Assembly: GCF_900162685.1 (NCBI RefSeq)
Contig: NZ_LT727828.1
Span: forward strand, 2,210,453-2,274,452
Source: Terribacillus halophilus
GTDB lineage: Bacteria > Bacillota > Bacilli > Bacillales > Amphibacillaceae
DNA length: 64,000 nt
Direction: 5' to 3'
Made by a program: the position numbers and the translations under genes. Shown in pieces: positions 7,924-17,521 of this stretch. The number at the start of each line of letters is the position of its first letter. The stretch's first letter is position 1. The notes below the pieces were generated by a model. That model had not been told where the DNA came from. It was given only the letters and a program-made list of their open reading frames with translations, and did not search any database.

Positions 7924-9117
7924 ATGAACCTATTGGTCAATCGTGATTTTCGTATGCTGCTTGTTTCCAGTATCTTTTCAAGTTTATCCATATCTATGTA
8001 TTTGCTAATCGAACAATGGTATGTGATAAATAAGTTAGGCGCCCCAAAACTAGTCGGTATCGTTTTATTAGCGACAACACTGCCTCGTGTTATTTGTATG
8101 TTTTTCGGCGGAATACTTGCTGATCGACTGCGAAAAAGCCGTATTATTTTCTGTTCACTTTTCGTTAGGAGTCTGCTGCTGATGCTGGCAGCTTTCCTTA
8201 CAGACAACAACATGTTGCATTTTGCTCCTCTTTTACTTTTCGCTATTATTTTTGGTATATCGGATGCTTTTTTTTGGCCAGCACGAGACAGCATCATCCC
8301 GCAGATCATACCAGAAGCCAATTTAGCAAAAGCGAATGCAATAATGCAGACTATAAATCAGCTCGGTGTCGTGCTCGGCCCTCCCACTGCCGCACTCCTA
8401 ATATCCAGATTTCCTTATGCAGCGGTGTTCTGTATGGTAGGCGCATCTCTTCTTTTAGGCAGTCTTTGTCAATTGATGATCAAGGAGCCTAAAAATGAAG
8501 GCCAGGTTGACTTTTCCATGCGCACAGAGATGAAAGAAGCAATTCATTTTATAAAAACAAGCCCTACACTCAAACTGCTTATGTTGACATTCATTGTGGA
8601 TAATTTACTTTATATAGGTCCATTGATGCTAAGCATTCCGCTTTTTGCTGAAAACATTCTGGAAGGAAATGCGTTTACACTTAGCTTTCTGCAACTCTCT
8701 TTTTCAGGCGGAATTGTCGTTGGCGGATTCCTGCTTAGTTTCTTTCTAATAAAAAAGCAAGGACGCTGGATTGCAGCTGTCTTGCTTTTAGAAGGTTTTT
8801 TGCTCGGTATATACAGCCAGTCAGGCAGCTTTATTTTTGCTAGTGTACTTCTTTGCCTGCTCGGTATGTGCGTCTCTGCCATCAACATACCTGTCATCAG
8901 CATCATCCAGCAAATTGTACCAAAACACTTAATTGGCAGAATAATTAGTGTAAGTACACTTGTTTCCATTGGATTGGTTCCTTTATCTTACGGAATTGTT
9001 TCGCTATTATTAGTAGCAGAAATCTCCATTCTATCCATTCTGCTCGTATCGAGTTCTATCATCATTCTATTCAGCACGGTCCTTTTGTTGCAGAGAAACG
9101 CTTTACGCAGTATATGA
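7924..9117 (+). CDS. MFS drug/metabolite exporter (DHA3-like)
   Basis: This is a 397-aa hydrophobic protein of the major facilitator superfamily. The first half holds the loop GGILADRLRKSR between helices 2 and 3 (the family's G-x3-D-R-x-G/R-R type motif) and the sequence WPARDSIIPQIIPEANLAKANA, typical of the macrolide/enterobactin exporter branch (MefA/EntS). About 12 membrane spans are expected. TAGGAGG precedes the ATG. The upstream ArsR-type gene and shared operator suggest substrate-induced export; the substrate cannot be named. Confidence 0.85.
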   Translation: MNLLVNRDFRMLLVSSIFSSLSISMYLLIEQWYVINKLGAPKLVGIVLLATTLPRVICMFFGGILADRLRKSRIIFCSLFVRSLLLMLAAFLTDNNMLHFAPLLLFAIIFGISDAFFWPARDSIIPQIIPEANLAKANAIMQTINQLGVVLGPPTAALLISRFPYAAVFCMVGASLLLGSLCQLMIKEPKNEGQVDFSMRTEMKEAIHFIKTSPTLKLLMLTFIVDNLLYIGPLMLSIPLFAENILEGNAFTLSFLQLSFSGGIVVGGFLLSFFLIKKQGRWIAAVLLLEGFLLGIYSQSGSFIFASVLLCLLGMCVSAINIPVISIIQQIVPKHLIGRIISVSTLVSIGLVPLSYGIVSLLLVAEISILSILLVSSSIIILFSTVLLLQRNALRSI

Positions 9118-9140
9118 CTATCGCTTAATAAAGCAGTTGC

Positions 9141-9356
9141 TTAGCTAAAAAATATCCATAAAACTGCCAAAGCTATAATAATAATTAGCAAGATAATGCC
9201 TGTACCTTTCCAACCTAAACCGCCAACTAAATCTGCAAGGTTGCTATGTTCAGAACGGTTTAACCCATCATGAAAATTGCCGCCAGGATTATTCTTTCGT
9301 TCCTCTTGGCGCAACCTTTCTCTTCTTTCTTCCGGTGATTCTTTCTCATTACTCAT
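9141..9356 (-). CDS. DUF6366-like small membrane protein
   Basis: This 71-aa protein begins MSNEKESPEERRERLRQEE, continues with NPGGNFHDGLNRSE and DLVGGLGWKGTG, and ends in one membrane helix. That order of a charged ESPE+RRE head, NPxGN, WKGTG and a C-terminal helix matches the DUF6366 family of Bacillaceae; its role is unknown. The ATG at 9356 is chosen because AAAGGAG is 8 bases before it, although the frame is open 14 codons further. Confidence 0.75.
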   Translation of the reverse strand: MSNEKESPEERRERLRQEERKNNPGGNFHDGLNRSEHSNLADLVGGLGWKGTGIILLIIIIALAVLWIFFS

Positions 9357-9413
9357 GCCGTCACTCCTTTTCTTTTGAATATATTGTTCTATACACAATT
9401 ACAAATATAAAAT

Positions 9414-9442
9414 AAAGCCAGCTTCCTCAAGAAGCTGGCTTT
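9414..9442 (-). terminator. Terminator of the membrane protein gene
   Basis: A perfect 12-bp stem AAAGCCAGCTTC / GAAGCTGGCTTT has a 5-base loop. Read on the minus strand it is followed by TTTATTTTATATTT, just after the stop of the 568-aa membrane protein gene. Confidence 0.88.
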
Positions 9443-9446
9443 AAGA

Positions 9447-11153
9447 TTAATTTAAACCGTCAATGGAGATTTGTTCTATTGTTGCTGATGAAGCATCTTC
9501 TTGCATCGCAGCTTCGAAGTTGACTTGATCCCCTTCTTTCAAGAAGATCGCATATGGCGCATCAGCAGAACTGATGCTATAAATGGTATCTTGACCTTGC
9601 AGCAGGAATTGAATTGTTTTCGTCCCGGAACTTTCTCCAGAAATGTACAAGCGCGATACTTTTCCGCTCACCTGCTGTACAGGCGCATCACCTGTAGATT
9701 CTGCGGTGCTTGGATCCGTTCTGAGCTGCAATCGATAAGCCTGCAGTGTACTTTCTGCATCATCCCCGAACACAACATAATCAGAATCAGCTGCACGCAC
9801 GTAGGCATATTTCTTAAATATGCCATTGGCATCAAGTACACTGACTACCCAAGTCGGATTACCGTCAATGTTGTACAGAACCGGCATCTTTCCTTCCCAC
9901 TTTTTCTCTGGATATTCCTTTTCAACAACTTGCACTGCACCTGAGGAGTCCATTATGCCATTGTTCTTTTCACCGCCGTAGAATGTTACTTCACCTGTTC
10001 GGCCATCTACCATGCTATAGCCTAGCGCAGAATCAATATTTTCTTTTGGTGATTTAAAATCAGTAAAGTATTGGATGCTGCCGTCCTCAGAGAAAACAGC
10101 TGTCACACCATGCTCTGTGCCGTTATCATTAGGTATCTTCACACCGGATTTCCCAAAGTATCGATTCCAGAAACCGCCGCTGTACTCGCCATAATACGTG
10201 TTAAGTTTGCTTGCCATTTCCGGAGCAATCGTATTCTCAATAAAGGCAGGTGCTTTATCAGCATCATAAATCTTAGACTCGCCATTATATGGATTAACTA
10301 CGACCACTTGAATGTCATCTCCATTTGCCTTTCCAGTGAACAATTTCGGTTGGTATACGGTCTGCACATACCATGCTTTTCCATCTTCATCGATTTCCAA
10401 ACGAGCCTCTCCTTCTCGAATGTGAGTTGGATATCGTGAATAGATAATACGTTCTAGGTCTTTGTGAAAGTATGCAGATGGTACATAAGTTAGCTTGTTT
10501 TCAACAAATTCCGGCTGTGCGCTTAAACTAGTTGCATCGATAACAAAGTACCCTGACGTTTCGCCGCCTTTTATCCATTTAAAAAATCCATCAAATTCAA
10601 CAGGTGCAATATATTCATTTGTATCCCCGACTGTCTGTGTTTGCAGACTGCCAAGCTGATACAGCTGCGTCTCCGGAACGACACTCATCTTCTTGTTCAT
10701 CATATTACGCACCGAGCTCGGCGCAATAGCAATTGGTGTTTTCTCTTCATCAAGCGGCTTTGCTTCATCTTCGGTTGATTTGACAACATGATCATATGCC
10801 GATTGATAAACTGCGAAATTCGCAATCACACAAACAACTGCTCCTATTAGCAGCACTGCAAACAATCCTGCTGTCAGTTGCAATCCCGTATTCTTTTTCG
10901 TTTCCGCTTCCGTCCGTTTGCTTGCAAAAAGCACATAAACAGCGAAGAAAATACCGATGGCGTTCAGCCAAAGTATATTTTGAATAATAAATGCAGGCAA
11001 CACGAAGTATATAATCAAGAAAAGCACAATGTAACCAGCGATTCCTGTTAGAATATACTGTTTAAGTCTTGCTTTTCCTCCCCCAGCTGCTAAATCAGCC
11101 AAAGCAATTAAGATAAAACCAGCCATGCTGGCTAACGCGATAAGAAAAATCAT
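9447..11153 (-). CDS. Membrane protein with large extracytoplasmic domain, unknown function
   Basis: The 568-aa product has four hydrophobic segments in its first 125 residues (about 1-20, 33-55, 60-78, 92-115). A long, soluble and probably extracytoplasmic part follows (about 125-568), rich in beta-strand-like repeats such as YFVIDATSL, AWYVQTVYQPKLF, IQVVVVNPYNGES and YSMVDGRTGEVTFYGG. Some of these repeats resemble PepSY-like turns. I do not recognise a named family. GGGGG lies 8 bases before the ATG and a strong terminator follows, so it is monocistronic. Confidence 0.8.
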   Translation of the reverse strand: MIFLIALASMAGFILIALADLAAGGGKARLKQYILTGIAGYIVLFLIIYFVLPAFIIQNILWLNAIGIFFAVYVLFASKRTEAETKKNTGLQLTAGLFAVLLIGAVVCVIANFAVYQSAYDHVVKSTEDEAKPLDEEKTPIAIAPSSVRNMMNKKMSVVPETQLYQLGSLQTQTVGDTNEYIAPVEFDGFFKWIKGGETSGYFVIDATSLSAQPEFVENKLTYVPSAYFHKDLERIIYSRYPTHIREGEARLEIDEDGKAWYVQTVYQPKLFTGKANGDDIQVVVVNPYNGESKIYDADKAPAFIENTIAPEMASKLNTYYGEYSGGFWNRYFGKSGVKIPNDNGTEHGVTAVFSEDGSIQYFTDFKSPKENIDSALGYSMVDGRTGEVTFYGGEKNNGIMDSSGAVQVVEKEYPEKKWEGKMPVLYNIDGNPTWVVSVLDANGIFKKYAYVRAADSDYVVFGDDAESTLQAYRLQLRTDPSTAESTGDAPVQQVSGKVSRLYISGESSGTKTIQFLLQGQDTIYSISSADAPYAIFLKEGDQVNFEAAMQEDASSATIEQISIDGLN

Positions 11154-11230
11154 GCTGTTCCCCCTTAAGTGTCGTACTTTCTATACGAAACAGAAGCAGA
11201 AAAGTTTCACTCTCCCTATATACGAAGACC

Positions 11231-12109
11231 TTACAGTATATCTTGTAAGGTTTTCTCAAGAGCTTTAAAACGGAACGTATAGCCTTCCCGCTCTAACCGA
11301 TCTGGGACAACCCAGCGACTTTTTAAAACTAACTCTGTTTCCGTTTTAATCATAACGGACCCGAATTCCAGTATCCATTTAGGCGCAGGCAAGCCAAACG
11401 GGACACGCATGGTCTCTCTCAGCGTTCGCATTAACTCATGGTTGGAAACCGGCTCCGGAGACGCACAATTAAAAATACCGCTTAGAGATTGTTTCTCTTG
11501 TAAGAAAAGAATGATTTGATATAAATCTTCAATATGTATCCAGCTGAACATCTGATTCCCCGTCCCCTGATTACCTCCGAGTCCGAATTTCACTAAGTTC
11601 TTGTAAGGCGTAATTACACCGCCATCTTTTCCTAACACAATAGCTATACGTAAAGCAACTTGCCTTGTTTTCGGCAGTTCATATGAAAAGAAAGTCTCTT
11701 CCCATTTTGTCCCTACATCAACAGAAAAGCCAGTTCCAATGTCTCCCTCAGCTTCTGTCATTGGCCGATCTTCGGCATGCCGATATATGGTGGCTGTACT
11801 GGAATTGATCCACAATGAAGGCGGGTTATCACACGCTTGGACAGCTTCTCCTAATAATGTTGTCGTCTTTACCCTAGAATTCATTATTTCTTTTTTATTT
11901 GCTTCATTATAGCGGCAATTTACTGATTTCCCAGCTAAATTGATGAGCAGTTCTGCTCCTTCTACAGCCTTTATCAGTCCTAGCTTATTGTCCCAAGAAA
12001 AATATGGATTTTTCCTAGAGATAACAATAACCTCATAACCTGAATCTTTAAATTTATTAGCTAAATACTCTCCAATAAAACCAGTTCCGCCTGCAAGTAC
12101 AACTTTCAT
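11231..12109 (-). CDS. TIGR01777-family NAD-dependent epimerase (SDR39U1/YfhF-like)
   Basis: This extended short-chain dehydrogenase-type protein (292 aa) has the dinucleotide loop GGTGFIGEYLA at residues 6-16, LLINLAGKSVNCRY, and the typical C-terminal segment FGLPAPKWILEFGSVMI that marks TIGR01777/YfcH proteins. The substrate is unknown for the family. A short hairpin at the stop (CCTTACA / TTGTAAGG) may end transcription. The adjacent lipoprotein gene is 36 bases upstream on the same strand. Confidence 0.9.
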   Translation of the reverse strand: MKVVLAGGTGFIGEYLANKFKDSGYEVIVISRKNPYFSWDNKLGLIKAVEGAELLINLAGKSVNCRYNEANKKEIMNSRVKTTTLLGEAVQACDNPPSLWINSSTATIYRHAEDRPMTEAEGDIGTGFSVDVGTKWEETFFSYELPKTRQVALRIAIVLGKDGGVITPYKNLVKFGLGGNQGTGNQMFSWIHIEDLYQIILFLQEKQSLSGIFNCASPEPVSNHELMRTLRETMRVPFGLPAPKWILEFGSVMIKTETELVLKSRWVVPDRLEREGYTFRFKALEKTLQDIL

Positions 12110-12145
12110 CTAATTCTCCTTTCTGATTCTTGTTTACCTCTTATT

Positions 12146-12589
12146 TCACCTAATGACATTAAAAGTAGCATAAAGAATAATAGCTCCATACGGTTTTATC
12201 AACCTGTACTCGCCTTCTGATATGTTATAATCCAATACATCAAAAGACGCTGTGAATCTGCCTTCTGAATGCGGAAACAGAATTTGAGCATCAGCTAGAA
12301 AACCTATATTCTTTTTAAAGGGTACCTGCATCCATTCACCATTAACTTTTTTCTCAATCACATATTCTCGCCCGACACCTATCTGCTTATCTGTATTATT
12401 TCTTATCTTGTAAACTATTTCATCTTCCTCCATTGTTATCGTAACATCCTCTGCAACGAGTGTTATTCCAGTCGACTGATCCATCTCTAAGATTTTGTTT
12501 TCATATGTACTTGGTTCTAAATGTTCTACTTGCTGATTACAACCAGTTAACATCATTACTAGACACAAAGTTAACCCACGTTTTTTCAT
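12146..12589 (-). CDS. Lipoprotein with Ig-like (Big_14-type) domain
   Basis: This 147-aa protein has a lipoprotein signal (MKKRGLTLCLVMMLTGC, with lipid attachment at Cys17), so it is expected on the outer face of the membrane. The mature part reads as a beta sandwich: GITLVAEDVTIT, EIVYKIRNNTDKQIGVG, YVIEKKVNGEW, FTASFDVLDYNISEGEYRLIK. This resembles the bacterial Ig-like domain of small Firmicutes lipoproteins. The ATG has AGAGGGAGG upstream. Function is unknown. Confidence 0.75.
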   Translation of the reverse strand: MKKRGLTLCLVMMLTGCNQQVEHLEPSTYENKILEMDQSTGITLVAEDVTITMEEDEIVYKIRNNTDKQIGVGREYVIEKKVNGEWMQVPFKKNIGFLADAQILFPHSEGRFTASFDVLDYNISEGEYRLIKPYGAIILYATFNVIR

Positions 12590-12798
12590 CTTCCCTCTCC
12601 CTCTAGTTTCCGTGAATCATCCTCTTTGACAGGTATATAGTTAGACATCATTCTTTTATCCCTGTATGTATATACTTCTAGTTATTTAGAGAATTCCCTT
12701 GTTAAAACAATCACAAAGTCTTCTTATTTCTGCTAAACATGCGTCTCCCTTGTTTCACCGTACCAAGTTATCTATACTTAAAGTTTAGGAGGGATAAA

Positions 12799-13551
12799 AT
12801 GAGTGAAGATATATCGAAAATCGATTACCGGGAAGTTATTGAATATTCACTGAATCCCTTGATTGTACATACTGATCTTAAGATACTTTATGTCAATGCT
12901 GCAGCTGAGGCTTTTTTCAGAGGTAATAGGAATGACATTGTTGGAGCTAGTCCTTTGGATATTTTTCAAGAAAGTTCAAAGTCCTCCATTGATAAAAGAA
13001 TTCAATCAGCTTATGAAACCCCTGCAGAAGTGATAGAAGAAACAATCTTCAAGCTGGACGGGGAGAAAGTTGACGTCGAATTATATTGTCACCCCGTTTT
13101 AATTGGTAATAAAAAAGCAATACAAACTTATGTAACAGATATCTCGGAAAGAAAAGCAGCAGAAACGAAACAACAGTTATTAACGAAGCATATAAACGAG
13201 CTTTCCGCTACCTTAGTACCTTTATTAAAAGGAATTGCTGTACTGCCCTTAGTAGGTGAAATTGATGAAACATGTGCCTTTCAACTACTCGAGATAGTGC
13301 CGGAGAAGGCAAAGCAGCAAGGTATTGATTGTTTAATCATTGATTTTTCTGGTACTTATCAATTACATCAAGTTGTTACAGATTACTTGTTTAAACTCAG
13401 CCATGTTCTTAACTTATTAGGCATAAAGTCAATTTACACCGGTATACAGCCAAACCATGCTTTAGAAGCAGCAAACATGGACATAAGCCAGCTTCGAACG
13501 CCGACTAAAACTACAGTAAAAGATGCGTTAGAATACCTTGGTGTGCATTAA
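12799..13551 (+). CDS. PAS-STAS protein, RsbR-like stress regulator
   Basis: The 250-aa protein has an N-terminal PAS domain (about residues 8-118: SLNPLIVHTDLKILYVNAAAEAFF, ending VTDISERKAAE). A C-terminal STAS domain follows (about 140-245: VPLLKGIAVLPLVGEIDE, then DCLIIDFSGTYQLH). This layout matches RsbR paralogues and YtvA of the sigma-B stressosome. The LOV flavin cysteine motif is not visible, so light sensing is unlikely. DFSG replaces the usual D-x-T-G phosphosite. No rsbS or rsbT lies nearby. The ATG is chosen for TAGGAGGG 6 bases upstream; the frame opens 20 codons earlier. Confidence 0.82.
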   Translation: MSEDISKIDYREVIEYSLNPLIVHTDLKILYVNAAAEAFFRGNRNDIVGASPLDIFQESSKSSIDKRIQSAYETPAEVIEETIFKLDGEKVDVELYCHPVLIGNKKAIQTYVTDISERKAAETKQQLLTKHINELSATLVPLLKGIAVLPLVGEIDETCAFQLLEIVPEKAKQQGIDCLIIDFSGTYQLHQVVTDYLFKLSHVLNLLGIKSIYTGIQPNHALEAANMDISQLRTPTKTTVKDALEYLGVH

Positions 13552-13581
13552 ACTGCAATCCCTGCGTTTATTTTAATAAAA

Positions 13582-13622
13582 GCAGGAAAAGAAAATCCTA
13601 AAATGGATTTTTCTTTCCCTGC
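13582..13622 (+). terminator. Compound hairpin after the PAS-STAS gene
   Basis: GCAGG / CCTGC encloses AGAAAATCC / GGATTTTTCT, giving a long stem with T residues in its 3' arm, 31 bases after the stop codon. There is no external T-tract, so it is a weaker call. Confidence 0.45.
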
Positions 13623-13668
13623 GAATGCGCCAACATGTTCTCAACCTTATAACTCCAGATTCAAAGCA

Positions 13669-14110
13669 CTATCCTCTTAAAACTAATGGCAGCAGCGCTC
13701 TCGATTCCTCGATATAAATGAAAGCATCATATCGCTGAGACATGACAGATGGCACATAATTACCAAACTGTTCAAACTCCGGCGATACACAACACCAATT
13801 GCGCGATGCCCTATTCGCTGCTGAAAGATCTTTTTATTTTCCTCGTTAAAAATAAGTACTTTGTCATACGCACCTGCTCGATGCAAGCAGGCAAATCTCC
13901 TTCCACGGCAACAAAAGTAAAATTTTTCTCTGTGATAAGTTTCTTTGTTAGCTCCGCTCGTACAGTATAGAATTCCGAGGTACCATGAGACGCCTCCCCC
14001 AGCAGGACAAATTTTGCTTCTCCAACTCCTTCCTCTAAAATGTCCAAGTCAACAGGACTTGTTAAAGGAACGCTATAATTTTCTATTGCCTTTACTACTT
14101 TATTTTCCAT
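13669..14110 (-). pseudogene. Erythromycin esterase-family relic
   Basis: The start is intact in style: MENKVVKAIENYSVPLTSP, then AKFVLLGEASHGTSEFYTVR and FVAVEGDLPAC, which is the N-terminus of erythromycin esterase-like hydrolases. After about 80 residues the sequence jumps, in another frame, to the family's C-terminus (IGHRAIGVVY, then after a further shift PEFEQFGNYVPSVMSQRYDA, YIEESRALLP), ending at 13669. About 300 internal residues including the other catalytic part are missing. The gene is therefore dead by an internal deletion plus at least two frame changes. Confidence 0.85.
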
Positions 14111-14277
14111 ACTACCCCATCTTTCGTTTGTGATATGGGGTGACTTTTTGATATTTCCTTTAATAGATACTTTATTTTATAATTCTTTTTTTCACTAATA
14201 TTACTCGGTTTATTGCCTCCAAAAAAATCAAGTAGCGTTTTCTCCTTCATTGATATTTTTAGTCAATAAAATAACAG

Positions 14278-14302
14278 GTTTATACTGCTTTGGCTTGGGT
14301 AT
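14278..14302 (+). promoter_or_regulatory. Sigma-B-type promoter of the BCCT gene
   Basis: GTTTAT, 13 bases, then GGGTAT matches the general-stress sigma-B consensus GTTTAA-N12..15-GGGTAT. It lies 30 bases before the start codon of the osmolyte transporter gene. B. subtilis osmoprotectant transporters are known sigma-B targets, which fits. Confidence 0.65.
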
Positions 14303-14331
14303 GGATAAGAGATACATAATAGGAGGTAATC

Positions 14332-15884
14332 ATGAATAAACAAGTTTGGAAAAATCCTGTATTCATTGTTTCATCTCTCGTTATCCTCACTTTAGTAGTA
14401 GTCGGTTCCGCTAAGCCGAAAGCTTTTGGGGCAGTCGCAAATCGAATCTTCCATTTGTAAATTTCAGCTGGTTCTATTTACTCGCCGTATTTATTGTCAT
14501 TGTATTTTTAGCTTGCTTGGCAATTAGCAAGTATGGTTCAATCCGACTTGGTAGAGAAAACGAAAAACCAGAATTCCATTTTTTCACTTGGATCGGCATG
14601 TTGTTTTCAGGCGGATTTGGGGCAGGTCTCGTTTTTTGGGGTGTAACCGAACCAATGAGTCACTTCTTCTCCTCTCCTTTCCCTGACCAAGAAGCACAGA
14701 CAGAGGAAGCAGCTCGAGTGGCGATGGGCTATTCGTTCTTTCATTGGGGAGTTAGTCAATGGTCCGTTTTTGCCATTGTAGGACTTGTTATCGGCTTTCT
14801 GCAGTTTCGAAAAAAGAAAGATGGTTTAGTCTCAACTGCACTTGAACCTGTTACAGGAAAGAAGCCTGCTGTAAAAGGAACAATTGATTCGCTTGCAGTT
14901 ATTGCGACAGTAATGGGTATTGCTACTTCGGTTGGATTAGGCGTTATGCAGATGAATGGCGGTTTGCATGCAGTATTCGGCACAGAAAACGCAATCGGTA
15001 CTCAATTCTTGATTATTGCTGCCATGCTCATTGCCTATACGATATCTTCAGCAACCGGATTAAAAAAAGGGATTGCTTATCTAAGTAACTTGAACCTTGG
15101 CATTGCCCTTCTATTACTAGTGTTTGTTTTTATTGCCGGACCAACCGTATTTATTTTGGATACTTTTGTCGTGGCAATAGGAGATTATATTACGAAATTC
15201 ATTCCATACAGCTTACGTTTACAGCCTTACCAAGGCGGCGAATGGGTACTCGATTGGACGATATTCTACTGGGCATGGGCAATTGCATGGTCACCATTTG
15301 TAGGAGCATTTGTAGCGCGCGTTTCCCGCGGAAGAACGATACGGGAGTATATTATTGGCGTTATGGTCATCCCGCCAGCAATCGCGTGTTTATGGATTGC
15401 TGTTTTCGGCGGAACAGCGCTTTATAATGATTTAAATAATGGAACCGCAATAGCAGAAGCTGTAAATCAAGATTTGAATTCTTCTCTTTTCCAAGTATTT
15501 GAATACTTGCCGCTCACACAGCTTGTTTCTGTTCTTGCCATCTTACTTATTTTTACTTTCCTGGTTACTTCCGCAGATTCAGCTACCTACATCTTAGCCA
15601 GCATGACAAGCTATGGAAGCCTTAACCCTTCGCTGTATGTGAAAATTATTTGGGGTTTGCTAATGGCTGCCATTGCAGGTGTACTGCTTTATGCGGGTGG
15701 ACTTGATGCCTTGCAAACCGCATCGCTCATTTCGGCCCTGCCGTTTACCATTCTCATCCTTCTTATGATAGTCAGCATGGTTATAATGCTAAAAAATGAA
15801 CCACTTCCTATCCGCAAAGCTGACTTAAGGCGTTACCGCCGCTTGGAAGAGGCCGCCAACAAACAGAAAGATAAAGTGAATTAA
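14332..15884 (+). pseudogene. BCCT-family osmolyte transporter with one frameshift (OpuD-like)
   Basis: BCCT carriers import glycine betaine and similar solutes with Na+. AGGAGG precedes an ATG at 14332 coding MNKQVWKNPVFIVSSLVILT and on to AVANRIFH, where the frame ends at TAA 14458. The same protein continues without a gap in the next frame from FVNFSWFYLLAVF; one missing T in the TTT run at 14454-14456 explains it. The rest is intact for about 465 residues, including the BCCT core WTIFYWAWAIAWSPFVGAFVARVSRGRT (positions 15255-15340). It is either a fresh pseudogene or a sequencing error. A terminator follows. Confidence 0.85.
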
Positions 15885-15894
15885 GCATATTTAA

Positions 15895-15937
15895 TAGCAG
15901 AGGGAGAAATCAATGTTTCCCCCTCTGCTATTTTTTG
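15895..15937 (+). terminator. Terminator of the BCCT gene
   Basis: The perfect 10-bp stem TAGCAGAGGG / CCCTCTGCTA is followed by TTTTTTG. Confidence 0.88.
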
Positions 15938-16074
15938 TTAATTTAGTCTCTACAAATAATGGATTCACAAGGAGAAAGTTGAAAATATAATAAAACATGC
16001 TATACCAGACAGCAAGTTGGGGAACTATTAAGAAGAATTTATTATCCAGTACATCTTCTAAGGAGCGTATTATC

Positions 16075-17310
16075 TTGCATCATTTCAACGAAACATTTAT
16101 CCAATTACTTATCCTGCTCGCCATTTCTGTAACAGTAATCGCTTTATCCAAAACATTTAACAAACCTTATTCGATTGCCTTAGTTCTTGTCGGATTAATT
16201 TTAGGTCTTGTTGATATTCCCTTTTTAGAAGAAGCAGAGAACTATATCGTCCAATCCAATGTCTTCCAAGCAATCGTGATTTCTTTATTCTTACCAATAT
16301 TATTGGGTGACGCGTCTATTAAGTTACCTTTTTCTCACTTGAACCAAGAGAAGAAACCTGTAATTGCAATGGCATTCGGCGGAACATTAATTACATTTAT
16401 AGCCGTCGGCTTCAGTGTTTATTATTTCATGGATTTGCCAATTGTCGTTGCCTTTACATTTGCGGCATTAATGAGCGCAACCGATCCAATTAGTGTTATC
16501 TCCATCTTTAAATCTTTGGGTGTGCCCAAAAAACTGACTACAATCATTGAAGGAGAATCATTATTTAACGATGGTATTGCCGTTGTGCTGTTTCAAATTG
16601 CATCTATGTATTTGTTAACATATATAGAAATGGGCTGGGCAGGTCTTGGTCATGGTTTGTTATTATTTTTGAAATTCAGTGTAGGCGGTGTCGTTGTCGG
16701 GTCTGTATTAGGCTGGATTATTTCTCGGATTTTCAAATTCTATGATGACTACCCATTAGAGATTGTGTTTTCCATGCTTTTATTCTTCGGGAGCTATTTT
16801 ATTGCCGAGCATTTTGACGTTTCCGGTGTTATCGCAGTTGTTGTTTCAGGACTAATTTTAGGAAACTATGGAGCAAAAATTGGTATGTCTGAAACGACGA
16901 GGATGAATATCGATTCTTTCTGGGATACCATTACACTTATTGCCAACTCACTCATTTTCTTAATGATTGGGTTAGAAATACAAAATATCGATTTATCGGG
17001 AAAATGGAGATTGATTGTTGCCGCAATCGTCATTGTATTAGCTTCAAGAACGATTGCTATCTACCTAAGCACACTGCCAATCAAAGGCTTCGAATCAACA
17101 TACAAGCTTATTTTAAATTGGGGCGGGCTCAGAGGAAGTCTGTCCATCGCATTGGCATTAAGTTTGCCGCAGTCTTTTGAAGGCAGAGATAATATACTCA
17201 TCTTAACCTTCGGGGTTGTACTATTTTCTTTGCTCATCCAAGGTCTTACCGTTGGTCCATTAATTAATAAGCTGAAAATAGGCCAGAAAACAGCGCAATC
17301 AGACGAATAA
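16075..17310 (+). CDS. CPA1-type cation/proton antiporter (NhaP-like)
   Basis: This membrane antiporter exchanges Na+ or K+ for protons. Family motifs are FAALMSATDPISVISIFKSL and EGESLFNDGIAVVLF, the latter holding the N-D pair of CPA1 carriers, and NWGGLRGSLSIALAL near the C-terminus. About 411 residues result when starting at the TTG at 16075, which has AAGGAG 9 bases upstream. An ATG at 15997 in the same frame lacks a good site and would add a non-hydrophobic head of 26 residues. Together with the preceding BCCT gene it suggests an osmotic and salt stress theme. Confidence 0.88.
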   Translation: MHHFNETFIQLLILLAISVTVIALSKTFNKPYSIALVLVGLILGLVDIPFLEEAENYIVQSNVFQAIVISLFLPILLGDASIKLPFSHLNQEKKPVIAMAFGGTLITFIAVGFSVYYFMDLPIVVAFTFAALMSATDPISVISIFKSLGVPKKLTTIIEGESLFNDGIAVVLFQIASMYLLTYIEMGWAGLGHGLLLFLKFSVGGVVVGSVLGWIISRIFKFYDDYPLEIVFSMLLFFGSYFIAEHFDVSGVIAVVVSGLILGNYGAKIGMSETTRMNIDSFWDTITLIANSLIFLMIGLEIQNIDLSGKWRLIVAAIVIVLASRTIAIYLSTLPIKGFESTYKLILNWGGLRGSLSIALALSLPQSFEGRDNILILTFGVVLFSLLIQGLTVGPLINKLKIGQKTAQSDE

Positions 17311-17402
17311 ACTTCTATACCTGTAAAGAATTTGAAAAGAAGCCCTTTACAAAAGTACTTGTTTTTCTTACTATATACCTAACAATTGCATAAAAATTAC
17401 GA

Positions 17403-17492
17403 CGCACTAGGGGAGCTGGCAACGGCTGAGAGGACTTTTTCCGACCCTTTGAACTCGATCTGGATAATACCAGCGTGGGGAAGTGCAGCCAG
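17403..17492 (+). ncRNA. TPP riboswitch (THI element)
   Basis: The conserved pieces occur in order: AGGGGAGC, GGCTGAGAGG, GACCCTTTGAACTCGATCTG, ATAATACCAGCGTGGGGAAG. These are the thiamine pyrophosphate aptamer core. A terminator stem follows at 17522, before the ykoF start, so binding of TPP should stop transcription of the transporter operon. Confidence 0.96.
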
Positions 17493-17521
17493 AATGCTCT
17501 TACTCTTTTTGTATATATTCT

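Noticed and set aside
10071-10439. 122-codon plus-strand frame inside the 568-aa membrane protein gene
   Set aside because: The opposite strand has a ribosome site, coherent domains and a terminator; this frame has none.
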